64,000 nt of DNA, taken from contig CBDIDV010000002.1 in the NCBI GenBank assembly GCA_965277875.1, positions 4,464,001 through 4,528,000 on the forward strand, written 5' to 3'. The stretch's first letter is position 1, and each line of letters opens with the position of its first letter. A program made the translations under genes and the position numbers. Shown here piece by piece: positions 32,933-41,874 of this stretch. The notes below the pieces were generated by a model, which ran no database searches, was not told where the DNA came from, and was given only the letters and a program-made list of their open reading frames with translations. This DNA is from CAWFQB01 sp965277875 (GTDB lineage Bacteria > Armatimonadota > Chthonomonadetes > Chthonomonadales > Chthonomonadaceae).

Positions 32933-32972
32933 TGCCGTGTTGTCGCGGCATAGCAGCAGGCGATGAAACAAA

Positions 32973-33002
32973 GCCGCCGGAACCATGTGGATTCCGGCGG
33001 CG
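32973..33002. terminator. Terminator-like hairpin
   Basis: GCCGCCGGAA and TTCCGGCGGC flank a short loop, between the plus-strand PD-(D/E)XK-like gene and the minus-strand small gene at 33067. There is no strong T-run. Confidence 0.6.
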
Positions 33003-33066
33003 CATTATGGATTCCCGGTCGAGTTGACGCAGGCATTTGCTTTATCTTAATTTGCTCGCGCTTCGG

Positions 33067-33291
33067 TTACTTGCGCGGGTTCGTGTAGCGCCGACCGATC
33101 TTCTCGATCTCCTCGATGATCTGATGGCCCACGCCGACCGCGTCGTTGGGATCTTCCGGCATGGTCTCGGCGGGGATCGGGCCGGTAGCAGGCTGTGTTT
33201 CCGTCAGGGGCGCGGATTGGGCGGCGTTGCTTATCGCCGGGATCGAAGTAAACGTCGAATTCGCTATCGGATCGAGTGTTGAAGTAAACAT
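33067..33291 (-). CDS. Small hypothetical protein
   Basis: A 74-residue hydrophilic protein (MFTSTLDPIANSTFTSIPAI ... PEDPNDAVGVGHQIIEEIEKIGRRYTNPRK). GCGAGGA lies upstream of the ATG on the minus strand. It has no membrane segment or recognised motif. The Thr/Pro-rich first half is probably disordered and the C-terminal helix amphipathic. Confidence 0.5.
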   Translation of the reverse strand: MFTSTLDPIANSTFTSIPAISNAAQSAPLTETQPATGPIPAETMPEDPNDAVGVGHQIIEEIEKIGRRYTNPRK

Positions 33292-33622
33292 CGTGGTTCC
33301 TCGCCTTCTATTCGAAAGAGCGCAGACGCGCTGTGCGTCGGCTTGATTAGAGCCGGTAAATCCGTGCCGACGAATGTTTCCGTCAGGCCATTATACTTGT
33401 GTTCGATACCCGATTATACCCGGTTGTCGTGTTAATCTTACTGCTTCGCCTGCTGTTCTTCTATCATTCTTCTACGACTTGCCGCTATTCTATTATCGCA
33501 GATACGGCGCAAAAATTCAATCATTTTCGCAGGATTATTCCTGCTCTTTCGGGGAGGACGCTGTTTGCCTCCATTTGGTTCTCGAAATATGCAGCGGATT
33601 GCTGATTTATGGCAGAGAAAGG
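33292..33622. other. Intergenic region left of the IS5-like element
   Basis: About 330 bases, more AT-rich than its surroundings. It holds a small palindrome near 33322-33341 (GCAGACGCG...CGCTGTGCGTC type). The short frames here have no Shine-Dalgarno sequence, coding character or recognisable protein. I see nothing else. Confidence 0.4.
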
Positions 33623-34787
33623 CTAAAGATGTCATGCGTAATTAGGGTAAACTCGGCTCATGATCACAGTAGCCAAACTGCGGCGCAAGCCGCGTCACTT
33701 CCAAGCGTTGACGGGCTTGTCCGTCGCGGAGTTCGACACGCTCGTGGCGCAGGTGCTTCCTGCCTATGAAGCCGCCGAAGTTGCCCGTCGCACCCGTCCA
33801 AGTCGGGTGCGTCAGGCCGGAGCCGGTCGCAAGTTTCGCCTAGCCTTGCCCGAACGCCTGCTGCTAGGGCTGATGTACCTGCGCTTGTATGTACGCCAGA
33901 GTTTGCTGGGCTACCTCTTCGACTTGGACGAGAGCAACATCAGCCGCGAACTGCACGAGCGGCTGCTGCCCATCTTGCTCGCTGTGCTGCCCACGCCCCT
34001 GCGCGACGCGCCCCTGCGGCATATAGCAAGCGAGCAAGGACACGCCGGATCCGGTGCGAGCAATGCGCCTGCGCCCTCGGACACGGGCGGCGTGAGCAAG
34101 CCGCGCAAGCGCATCGGCACACTCGACGAACTGTTTGCGGCCTACCCTGAGATTGAAGAGGTTCTTCTGGACGCCACCGAGCAATCCGTGCGGCAGCCGA
34201 CCGACAAACTCAAGCGTAAGCAGGCGTACAGTGGCAAGCAGCAAGACCACACACTCAAGACACAGATACTGGCGACACGCAAGCAAATCCTGCATGTGTT
34301 CGGCGGTTTGCCCGGCTGCCTGAGCGATATGCTCCTGCTGCGCGCGTCGGGCGTAGTGCATCGTGTGCCGCCGACGTGCAAGGTGCGCCTGGACAAAGGC
34401 TACGAAGGTACAGACGCGGCTTACCCTGCTCAGGATGTCCAACAGCCGATCAAGAAGCCGCGCAAGCAGCCCCAGAATGTACTCGAACGCGCTTACAATT
34501 ATATGCTGTCCACGCAGCGTATCTACGTAGAGCATCATTTCGCCCGCCTCAAACGGTGGGACTGCATGGCGCAACGGTGGCGCGGCCACGACCGCGACCA
34601 CGAAGATATGTTCTGTGTGGTGGCAGGCTTGCTCAACTTTCGGCAGAGTGGCTGTATGGAACTCACCGCCTAGAGCAGAGGCTGCAAGAACAGGCCGCGT
34701 CTGTGTCGCAGACGCAGGCTGTCGTCAAAAACAGCAGGATGGCTGTGCGGGCGAAGCCACGCAGCTAATTACGCAATCTATCTTTAG
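33623..34787 (+). mobile_element. IS5-like insertion sequence
   Basis: The left end CTAAAGATGTCATGCGTAAT and the right end (complement reads CTAAAGATAGATTGCGTAAT) form ~23-bp imperfect terminal repeats around one transposase gene. No clear target duplication longer than TA can be fixed. The right end lies 3 bases before the ATG of the isomerase gene at 34791. Confidence 0.82.
33660..34673 (+). CDS. IS5-family-like transposase (HTH plus DDE_Tnp_4 type)
   Basis: A 337-residue protein. An N-terminal helix-turn-helix part (FRLALPERLLLGLMYLRLYVRQSLLGYLFDLDESNISREL) is followed by a DDE core: EEVLLDATEQSV (first Asp), VRLDKGYEGTDA (second Asp) and YVEHHFARLKRW (Glu). The C-terminus LLNFRQSGCMELTA matches this group. 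It is intact. It would act on the ~23-bp ends of its own element. Confidence 0.88.
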   Translation: MITVAKLRRKPRHFQALTGLSVAEFDTLVAQVLPAYEAAEVARRTRPSRVRQAGAGRKFRLALPERLLLGLMYLRLYVRQSLLGYLFDLDESNISRELHERLLPILLAVLPTPLRDAPLRHIASEQGHAGSGASNAPAPSDTGGVSKPRKRIGTLDELFAAYPEIEEVLLDATEQSVRQPTDKLKRKQAYSGKQQDHTLKTQILATRKQILHVFGGLPGCLSDMLLLRASGVVHRVPPTCKVRLDKGYEGTDAAYPAQDVQQPIKKPRKQPQNVLERAYNYMLSTQRIYVEHHFARLKRWDCMAQRWRGHDRDHEDMFCVVAGLLNFRQSGCMELTA

Positions 34788-34790
34788 ATC

Positions 34791-35693
34791 ATGCCGAACC
34801 GAAAAATAGAAAACGGCGTATTTACACGCCGCGCCGCGCTCGCCGCCATCGCCGCCTCAACGGCGGGAACGCTGCTCTCTAAGGGAGCGGACGCGCAGGA
34901 AGCAAAGGCAGGAGATGCGAATGCGCCCCTTCCGCTGAAAGGGCGCGTCAGGCAGTCGGTTTCGCGCTGGTGTTATCCGCGCCTGACCCTGGACGCGCTG
35001 TGCGGCCATGCCAAAACGCTGGGGCTTGTCGGCATTGACCTGCTCAATGAGGACGAATGGCCGACCGTGGCGCGGCACGGCCTGCTTTGCACGATGGCGT
35101 ATGGCATCGGCAGCATCCCGGACGGCTGGAACGACATAAAGAACCATGACCGCCTTGTCGCGCAGGCGGAACAGAACATTCCCAGAGTCGCGAAAGCCGG
35201 ATGGCCCAACATCATCACATTTTCCGGTAATCGGCGCGGCATGACGGACGCGCAGGGGGCCGACAACTGCGTCCTGGGACTGGCCCGCATCGCCAAACTT
35301 GCCGAGGAATATAAGGTAACGGTGTGCATGGAGCTGCTCAACAGCAAGCGCGATCACAGGGACTACAACGCCGACCATACCGCGTGGGGCGTGGACGTGT
35401 GCCGACGCGTCAATAGCGAGCGCGTCAAGCTGCTGTACGACATCTACCACATGCAGATCATGGAGGGGGATGTGTGCGCGACCGTCAAGGCCAATATCGC
35501 GCACATCGCCCACTTCCATACGGGCGGCGTACCGGGACGCCATGAGATTGACGAGACGCAGGAACTGAACTATGCCAGGGTCTGCAAAGCCATAGTCGAG
35601 TCCGGGTTCGGGGGATTTGTGGCGCATGAATTTGTGCCGTCCCGTGATCCGATCACCTCGCTGCGTCAGGCCGTGCAAATCTGCGACGTATAG
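34791..35693 (+). CDS. Sugar phosphate isomerase/epimerase (hydroxypyruvate isomerase-like), Tat-type signal
   Basis: A 300-residue protein. FTRRAALAAIAASTAGTLLS at the N-terminus resembles a twin-arginine signal. The AP-endonuclease-2 TIM barrel follows, with metal-site segments VCMELLNSKRDHRDYNADH, KLLYDIYHMQIMEGDV and GFVAHEFVPSRDP, close to hydroxypyruvate isomerase. No Shine-Dalgarno sequence is visible because the IS5-like element ends 3 bases before the ATG, so native control is probably lost or replaced by an IS-borne promoter. Confidence 0.87.
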   Translation: MPNRKIENGVFTRRAALAAIAASTAGTLLSKGADAQEAKAGDANAPLPLKGRVRQSVSRWCYPRLTLDALCGHAKTLGLVGIDLLNEDEWPTVARHGLLCTMAYGIGSIPDGWNDIKNHDRLVAQAEQNIPRVAKAGWPNIITFSGNRRGMTDAQGADNCVLGLARIAKLAEEYKVTVCMELLNSKRDHRDYNADHTAWGVDVCRRVNSERVKLLYDIYHMQIMEGDVCATVKANIAHIAHFHTGGVPGRHEIDETQELNYARVCKAIVESGFGGFVAHEFVPSRDPITSLRQAVQICDV

Positions 35694-35915
35694 ATTGGGC
35701 AAATGCCTGCAAGCGTCGAAGCGCGGGCAGGAACCCGGCCCCGCTCCGGCGAACGTAAGTCTGTGACGCAGCGCGTAGAACGCGGCGGGCAGGCGTACAA
35801 CCACGTTCGCCGTTCCTCTATCTCAAGTTTGTCCCGGATTTGTTCTCGGCTTCTGCATCTGTGCTTTATTTCCGTATCTTGTTTATCTGCTTTTGCCGAC
35901 GGGGAGGTCAGCATC

Positions 35916-36695
35916 ATGTTAGACGCAAAACAACTCGATTATTTCAAAACGCGCGGGTACGTCATCGTTCCCGGCCTGTTCAGCGCCCAGGAAACACAGG
36001 TGTTGTCCGACGTGGCGCGGCTGGATCAGGCGCTGGCCTCCAAAATGCTCAACCGCAAAGACGCGCAGGGCGGCGTGGCGCAGTTGGCGCTGGACAACGC
36101 GCTCTCCGACAACCTGTACAGCGCAATCGTGCAGTCGGCGCGGCTGGTCAGGCCGATGGAAGCGATGCTGGGCGGCGAAGTTTACCACTACCACCACAAG
36201 GTATCCGCCAAAAAGCCGTTCGAGGGCGGCGCGTGGGAGTGGCATCAGGACTACGGCTACTGGTACAACAACGGCTGCCTGTTCCCCTACATGGCAAGCT
36301 GCTACATCGCCATTGACCCGGCCACCAAAGAGAACGGCTGTATGCAGCTTATCGCCGGGTCGCACGACATGGGCCGCATCGAACACGGCACATCGGGCGA
36401 GCAGACCGGGGCCGACATGGAGCGCGTCAGCGCGGCGCTTGACCACATGGAACTGGTGTACGCGGAAATGGACGCGGGCGACGCGCTGTTTTTCCACGCC
36501 AACACCCTGCATCGCTCCGACCAGAACCGCAGCCCCGACCCGCGCTGGGGCCTGATCTGCTGCTACAACGCCGCCCGCAACGACCCCTACAAGCCCGGCC
36601 CGCACCCCGGCTACACGCCCATGCCCGTCCTGCCCGACAGCGCGGTTCTCCAGGCCGGACTGCGCCAACTGGAAACCCTCAAAGCGCATGGCTAA
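35916..36695 (+). CDS. Phytanoyl-CoA dioxygenase family protein
   Basis: About 259 residues from ATG 35916, with GGGGAGG 9 bases upstream. Fe(II)/2-oxoglutarate oxygenase of the PhyH group: GYVIVPGLFSAQETQ near the start, the HxD iron ligands in WEWHQDYGYW, and the distal His in LFFHANTLHRSDQNRS, followed by the Arg-containing RWGLICCYNAARN. It resembles members that act on small metabolites in Planctomycetes and Armatimonadota; the substrate is unknown. It lies about 220 bases after the isomerase gene and may share its metabolic role. Confidence 0.9.
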   Translation: MLDAKQLDYFKTRGYVIVPGLFSAQETQVLSDVARLDQALASKMLNRKDAQGGVAQLALDNALSDNLYSAIVQSARLVRPMEAMLGGEVYHYHHKVSAKKPFEGGAWEWHQDYGYWYNNGCLFPYMASCYIAIDPATKENGCMQLIAGSHDMGRIEHGTSGEQTGADMERVSAALDHMELVYAEMDAGDALFFHANTLHRSDQNRSPDPRWGLICCYNAARNDPYKPGPHPGYTPMPVLPDSAVLQAGLRQLETLKAHG

Positions 36696-36863
36696 TTGCA
36701 TCAGGTTCGACATCAGGGAAGATTCTGACGCGCCTGCTGCCCGTGAGATTACGGACAATTAGTTCCCACAGACAGGCAAAATCAGCAGGATTCACGCCCC
36801 GGATCGCGAACTTAGAAAGTGGTGCAGCATGAACGAAGGGAAGCGGAACAGGGAGAAACTACT

Positions 36864-39002
36864 ATGCGCCACTTTTCTCAGTCACAGAGCAGCATAATGC
36901 GTCAGGCAGGGCATTCGGCAGGCAGGCGGAGTGGCAAAACATTTCGGGAGCGGCGATGGCCGGGCGGAAAGGCTTCGCTTTTCCTGCCGATGCTGTTACT
37001 CACGTCTGCGCTGACTGCGCGGCAGGGCAGGGCGCAGACCGCTGTTTCCGCCCCGCCCGCGTCGCGCAGTGTGCAGACTGCGCCCACCATCCCGCCTGCC
37101 GTGTCTCTGCCCGCGCCCGCCGCGTTCGATTACGCCGAGGACGCGCGGCTTGTGCAGAAGATCAGCCTGCAATGCAAAAGCGTGTCGTTTAGCGAGTTGT
37201 GCCGCCGGATGCAGGCCGCGACAGGCATTGCGTTCACGGCCTCGCCGCTGACCGCCGACGACAACATCACCCTGTTCTGCCACGAACGCCCGCTTGCCGA
37301 CATCCTGCCGCAGATCGAGCGCCTGTTCAGCTTTACATGGCAGCGGACAGGCGGCAAAGCCGCGTACCGCTACGACCTGACACAAACGCCCCTGCAAGTC
37401 GCGCAGGAACGCACGGCCCGCGAACTGGACAAACTCAGCGGACTGACTGCGCTGGACAGGAGCATGGAGCTTTATCGTCCCCTCCTGACAATGACCCCGG
37501 AGCAGCTTCAAAAAGAACGCGGGCGAATAACAACCCCCAGAGGCGTTGATGTCAGATATTTCCTGTATAACAGCACTCCCACCCTGTACCTGAGCCTGTC
37601 TTCCTCGGAAAAGGCCGAGATGGTGCGCGGCGTACCCCTGACGTTTACGGCGAGCGCGGGCAATATGGGGCGCGTCCCTGCTGAAAGCTTCCGCCGGCAT
37701 CTAAAATTTCAGGCGGCGCAGATGATAGACCACCATGTATTTGTCAATGGCGTGGAACAGCCGCAGCCGCCCCATCCGACCGAGGCGCAGGTTCTGGGGG
37801 CTGCCGACACCACCCTGCGTATCACCATGCAGTTACGGCGCGACAAGGGCGGGCGATACAGCCTGGATGTAAGCGGAATGCTGTTCATACCCTCGCTGAA
37901 CTACATGCAGCCCGTAGAAGAGGGATACTTTCCCATCTATACCGTTGCGCGTGATGACGTGAACAACCGCAGGCTAAACGCCGCTCTTGTTGGCGACGCG
38001 GCGATGCGGCGCACAGTGGCCCTGAACATCAAGCCCACGTATGCGAAACCCATCTCCGTCCCGCGTTCCATTCCGATGCCCGACGCGCCCGCGCTCATCT
38101 GCGCCGATTATGAAGAGGCCGTTTTCAACGCTGCGGGGAACGACGTGATTGGCGACGGCTTTGCGGAGTTATGTCCGCTGAAGCTGATGAAGACGCAGGA
38201 ACAGCCTTTGTTCGACGCCCTGTGTTTCAACAGCGATTGGATGCACCTGCGCTGGGCGCGCGAGATGGGCTGGCTGACATTCCGCACACCCGACTACTTC
38301 AACAAACGCGCCCTGCAAATACCCAGCCGCACCCTGGAACGCTGGGCCGCCTCGCGGCGTGAGCATGGCGCGGCCACCTTAGACGACCTGGCTGAAATGG
38401 CGCAGACCGTGCAGGCTCTGGGAATGTCGCCAGACATCCACACCGACATTCCCGAACAATCTTCAGAGGAAATGGCGGCTTTGCAGGACATTAGCCGGCA
38501 GGCCTGCGCGTGCTATGGCCTGATGGAATGGGATCTGGCGCACGGCCCGTCTCTGCAAATGCACTGCCATTTTCTGGGCAAGTTGTCACCCGAACTAAGG
38601 CAGCTTGCGGCCAGTCCGCGCGGGCTGTCGTTCGCGCGCCTGCCGCAAAACCTGCGCGCCGAGTTCACGCGGCTCGGCTGCGGCAGCCTGGCCCAGAGGC
38701 ATCAGATGGGTCTGCCCGACCTTATAGACAGTACCCTGCGCGTCGTGTACAAACCCATGAGCCGCATGAAAAATCCCCTGCTGCCCTCGGACGGCAGCGA
38801 TGCCGCCGAAGGTATCGGGCATCTGTGGAACGACGACGGAACGACAACGCTGATCGCCGTTACGCCGCGCCCACCCGACCTAAACCCTGACTGGGACTTG
38901 CAGTTCATCTATACCTTTGGGAGCAAGCGCACGGGGAAGTTTCGGCGCACCATCTCGACCAACGGATTCAGCCTCAGCGATCCGGGCGAGATCAAAGACT
39001 GA
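36864..39002 (+). CDS. Secreted protein with N-terminal STN/secretin-like domain
   Basis: 712 residues from ATG 36864 (AGGGAG upstream). A basic N-terminus and SLFLPMLLLTSALTARQGRAQ form a long signal peptide. Residues ~90-165 (KISLQCKSVSFSELCRRMQAATGIAFTASPLTADDNITLFCHERPLADILPQIERLFSFTWQR) look like an STN domain, as in secretins and TonB-linked receptors. The remaining ~540 residues match nothing I recognise and lack a barrel pattern. Probably periplasmic. Confidence 0.7.
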   Translation: MRHFSQSQSSIMRQAGHSAGRRSGKTFRERRWPGGKASLFLPMLLLTSALTARQGRAQTAVSAPPASRSVQTAPTIPPAVSLPAPAAFDYAEDARLVQKISLQCKSVSFSELCRRMQAATGIAFTASPLTADDNITLFCHERPLADILPQIERLFSFTWQRTGGKAAYRYDLTQTPLQVAQERTARELDKLSGLTALDRSMELYRPLLTMTPEQLQKERGRITTPRGVDVRYFLYNSTPTLYLSLSSSEKAEMVRGVPLTFTASAGNMGRVPAESFRRHLKFQAAQMIDHHVFVNGVEQPQPPHPTEAQVLGAADTTLRITMQLRRDKGGRYSLDVSGMLFIPSLNYMQPVEEGYFPIYTVARDDVNNRRLNAALVGDAAMRRTVALNIKPTYAKPISVPRSIPMPDAPALICADYEEAVFNAAGNDVIGDGFAELCPLKLMKTQEQPLFDALCFNSDWMHLRWAREMGWLTFRTPDYFNKRALQIPSRTLERWAASRREHGAATLDDLAEMAQTVQALGMSPDIHTDIPEQSSEEMAALQDISRQACACYGLMEWDLAHGPSLQMHCHFLGKLSPELRQLAASPRGLSFARLPQNLRAEFTRLGCGSLAQRHQMGLPDLIDSTLRVVYKPMSRMKNPLLPSDGSDAAEGIGHLWNDDGTTTLIAVTPRPPDLNPDWDLQFIYTFGSKRTGKFRRTISTNGFSLSDPGEIKD

Positions 39003-39184
39003 GGGCGGATGTGCCATCGCATCGGAGGCGAAAACAAGGGTATACTATGCAGGTAAACTAATGGCGGCAAAACTCTTCCGTCGCTTGCGGTTTTCTCGAT
39101 ACAATCGCAGATGTACCGGGGCCGCGCTGCTCCTCGCTAATGTTCTGACAGCTCTAAGAGCCTGTCGGAATTGAGGGAACTGCA

Positions 39185-40957
39185 ATGCCTGATACCGCTG
39201 CCGACACAACGCCTGCTCCGCCCGTTTCACCTTTAGAGGTTCCTGCCGTCAGCCGGTCGTCTGCTGACGAGCGGGCCGTAGATCGTCTTGCCCGGCTGCA
39301 AACCCTGTGCCTTGCGCTGACCGCCGCCGTGACCGTGCAGCAGGTGGACGACATCGCGCGGCGCTCAGGGTTCGCGAACCTCGCTCTGCCTGCCGTCGAG
39401 ACGCCCACGCCCGACTCCGATGCGGACGCGTGGGCATTTGAGCAGACCGCCCTCCAGATTTGCGCCCAGGTGCGCGAACGCGCCCGTTTGTACGAGGCCG
39501 AACAGCGGGCGCGGTGCGACGCCGAGGAAGCGCGGGAGCGGGCCGGCCTGCTGCAATCCGTGACCGCCCGCTTGTCACAGTCGCTTTCTTTAGAGGAGGT
39601 CGGCGCGGTCATCGTGGATTCGGGGGCCGAGGCGCTGGGCGCGCATCGGGGCGTACTCGCCCTGCTGACACCCGCCGGCGACGCGCTTCAGGTGATGCGG
39701 GCATTGGGCTACCAGGCCCGAATCGCGCAGGCATGGCAGCAGTTTTCAATAGACGCGCCCATTCCGCTTGCGGACGCGGCCCGCGACGGGCAGGCGATCT
39801 GGATTCGCAGTCTGGCCGAACGGGATGCCCGCTACCCCCAGCTTGCCCGCATTCAGACGAGCAGCCATGCGTATGCCGTGGTTCCGCTCGCGGCGCAGTC
39901 GCGCATCCTGGGAGCCATCAGTTTCGGCTTCGACCATGCCCGCGACTTTGATGAGACCGACCGCGCGTTCATTACCTCGCTGGCGCAGCACTGCGCCCTC
40001 GCCCTCGAACGCGCCCGCCTGCATGACACCGCGACCCGCACCCTTGCCCAGATCGAAACGCTCAATGCCCGCCTGCGCCGCAGCATGGCCGAGACCCATC
40101 ACCGCGTCAAGAACAACTTACAGGTGATCTCGGCCCTTGTTGACCTGCAAACCGATGCAAACGTCAGCATGGTTCCCTCCGACGCGCTAAGGCGCATCGG
40201 AACCCACGCCCGCGCCCTCGCCAGCCTGCACGACCTGCTTACGGATCAGGCCAGGGATACGGCCCAAACTACATCGGTTTCGGCCCGCGCCCTGATCGGC
40301 AAGATGATCCCCCTATTGCAAATCGCCACGCGCGAACATACCCTGCTGGCCCACATTGACGACTTTCGCCTGCCCGTGCGCGTCGGCGCGTCCCTGTGCC
40401 TGCTCGTCAACGAACTTGTCAGCAACAGCGTGAAGCACGGCGGGCGCGTCGTGCGCCTGTCCCTTACTGAACAAGCGGAACCGGAGCAAACGGAGGACGG
40501 CGTTCCCGCTCCCGCCGAGCCACCCGATTACTACGCCGAAATACACGCGCTGCTGCGGGCGATGCAGGCGGAACCCGGCGCGTCGCCACAGTCCGTCGCC
40601 GCCGATCACGCCGTCAGTTTTACCGGCCTTCCTGCCAGTCGAAGCATTGCAGCAGAAGATATAAGAGCAAAAATCACGATGGCAGAAGACCTGACCGCAG
40701 AACTAACGCTGCATAGCGACGCCGCCCTTTTCCACGACCGCGCGCAAATGTCCGCGCCGCCACGCGTGATATGTCTGCAAATCGAGGACGATGGGCCGGG
40801 GTTCGCGCCCGGTTTCGATGTGCGCCGGGCCGCCAACACGGGCCTGGATCTCGTCGTCAACATCAGCCGACTGGACATGGAGGGAAGCGTCGTTTTTGCC
40901 AATCATCCGGGGGGCGGCGCTCAGGTACGTATCACGTTCACGCTGCCGGAGAATTGA
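39185..40957 (+). CDS. GAF-domain sensor histidine kinase (HisKA_2 type)
   Basis: A 590-residue cytoplasmic kinase. A coiled-coil-like start precedes a GAF domain at about residues 145-290 (LGAHRGVLALLTPAGDALQV ... SRILGAISFGFDHARDFDETD). The HisKA_2 dimerisation motif ETHHRVKNNLQVISALVDLQ (phospho-His about 306) and an HATPase_c domain follow, with the N-box LVNELVSNSVKHGG and IEDDGPGFAPGF. A ~90-residue insertion lies between the N and G boxes. There is no membrane segment. No response regulator gene is adjacent. GAGGGA precedes ATG 39185. Confidence 0.9.
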   Translation: MPDTAADTTPAPPVSPLEVPAVSRSSADERAVDRLARLQTLCLALTAAVTVQQVDDIARRSGFANLALPAVETPTPDSDADAWAFEQTALQICAQVRERARLYEAEQRARCDAEEARERAGLLQSVTARLSQSLSLEEVGAVIVDSGAEALGAHRGVLALLTPAGDALQVMRALGYQARIAQAWQQFSIDAPIPLADAARDGQAIWIRSLAERDARYPQLARIQTSSHAYAVVPLAAQSRILGAISFGFDHARDFDETDRAFITSLAQHCALALERARLHDTATRTLAQIETLNARLRRSMAETHHRVKNNLQVISALVDLQTDANVSMVPSDALRRIGTHARALASLHDLLTDQARDTAQTTSVSARALIGKMIPLLQIATREHTLLAHIDDFRLPVRVGASLCLLVNELVSNSVKHGGRVVRLSLTEQAEPEQTEDGVPAPAEPPDYYAEIHALLRAMQAEPGASPQSVAADHAVSFTGLPASRSIAAEDIRAKITMAEDLTAELTLHSDAALFHDRAQMSAPPRVICLQIEDDGPGFAPGFDVRRAANTGLDLVVNISRLDMEGSVVFANHPGGGAQVRITFTLPEN

Positions 40958-40965
40958 AAGAGGCC

Positions 40966-41122
40966 GTCTTGAACTTGGATTACGGGGATTGAAAGGATGA
41001 CCATGATTTTCGTGTACTGCTTCGGCCTGCTGTATCAAGGCCAGGTACTAATCAACAGGTACTAGTCAACAGGACAACCAATCCTGTCCATCCCAAAAAT
41101 ACCCGTAATCCGAGTTCAAGAC
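40966..41122. repeat. Period-9 fold-back element between convergent genes
   Basis: The arms GTCTTGAACTTGGATTACGG and (right, complement) GTCTTGAACTCGGATTACGG pair with one mismatch. They continue in 9-nt units (right AATCCTGTC, CATCCCAAA, AATACCCGT, AATCCGAGT). It starts 9 bases after the histidine-kinase stop. The centre also holds a short direct repeat (CAGGTACTA, twice). Confidence 0.8.
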
Positions 41123-41141
41123 AAGTTTAAGACCACACGCT

Positions 41142-41825
41142 CTACGGATCGGAAGCGGGGCCGTGGCGGTACACTTTACCCTCGGCGTCGCCGGGCTTCC
41201 ACGCAGAGCCGTCGCCCGCGCCGCTGTTGACGGGCGGCGAGCCTTCCACCTCGGCGGGCGTCGCTCCCCCGTTTGTCGCGCCGCCCCCGGACTGCGCCCC
41301 GCCCGTGCCTGCGCCATTCCGATTGCGGGGATTGGGGTAGCTGATGGGCATGGCCGCGCCCGAACCGCTCGATCCCGGCGCGTTTATAGCGGGCGAGGGA
41401 GACGCGGCAGAAGGATTGGAGCCGGGTATTGGAGCGGAGCCGGGAGCGTTAGGACTCGCGCCCGGCGCGTCCGGCGCGCTTGTGCCGGCGCTTGCGGTCG
41501 CGCGTGACGCGTTCTCACCTGAGGCACTCGCAGTCGCGGGAGTTGACGAAGTTGAGGCCGCTGCGGAATTGGCTGCCGCCTGGCCGCTGTCTTCCGGTCC
41601 CGTACTCATGATAAACCACAATCCGCCCAGGATGATGACGAGCAGGGTAACGCCGCCCCCGATCAGGAAGGGGCGCGGAACCTGCGACAGCGGCAGGGGT
41701 TTGAGCGTGGCATCGGATCTGTTCTTCGCCCCGTCCGGCGTCTTTGGGGCGGGCGTTTTTGCGCCGGGTGGCTTGGCAGGCCCGCCCGGCGGCGTGGTTT
41801 TGCTGCGGTCAATGGTATAGGGCAT
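41142..41825 (-). CDS. Single-pass membrane protein with long Ala/Pro/Ser-rich tail
   Basis: 227 residues from the ATG at 41825 (AAAGGAC upstream). A Pro/Lys-rich cytoplasmic N-terminus precedes one membrane helix (FLIGGGVTLLVIILGGLWFIM), then a low-complexity Ala/Ser/Pro/Gly exported tail. It lies 50 bases downstream of the DUF1559 pilin-like gene on the same strand and is probably co-transcribed. It may be an assembly or anchoring partner of the pilin-like proteins, by position only. Confidence 0.6.
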   Translation of the reverse strand: MPYTIDRSKTTPPGGPAKPPGAKTPAPKTPDGAKNRSDATLKPLPLSQVPRPFLIGGGVTLLVIILGGLWFIMSTGPEDSGQAAANSAAASTSSTPATASASGENASRATASAGTSAPDAPGASPNAPGSAPIPGSNPSAASPSPAINAPGSSGSGAAMPISYPNPRNRNGAGTGGAQSGGGATNGGATPAEVEGSPPVNSGAGDGSAWKPGDAEGKVYRHGPASDP

Positions 41826-41874
41826 AATGTCGGCCCCGTCCTTTCTAAAGGCTGGCAATCTAAAGGGCCTGCTG

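Noticed and set aside
33374..33635. Overlapping short frames left of the IS5-like element
   Set aside because: AT-rich region with frames on both strands, no start signals and no recognisable protein.
33620..34792. Target-site duplication of the IS5-like element
   Set aside because: Only TA can be matched on both sides, which is too short to claim a duplication.
39061..39174. Short frame of 37 codons (MAAKLFRRLRFSRYNRRCTG...) before the histidine kinase
   Set aside because: Basic and short, without ribosome-binding site or conservation evidence; probably chance in the leader.
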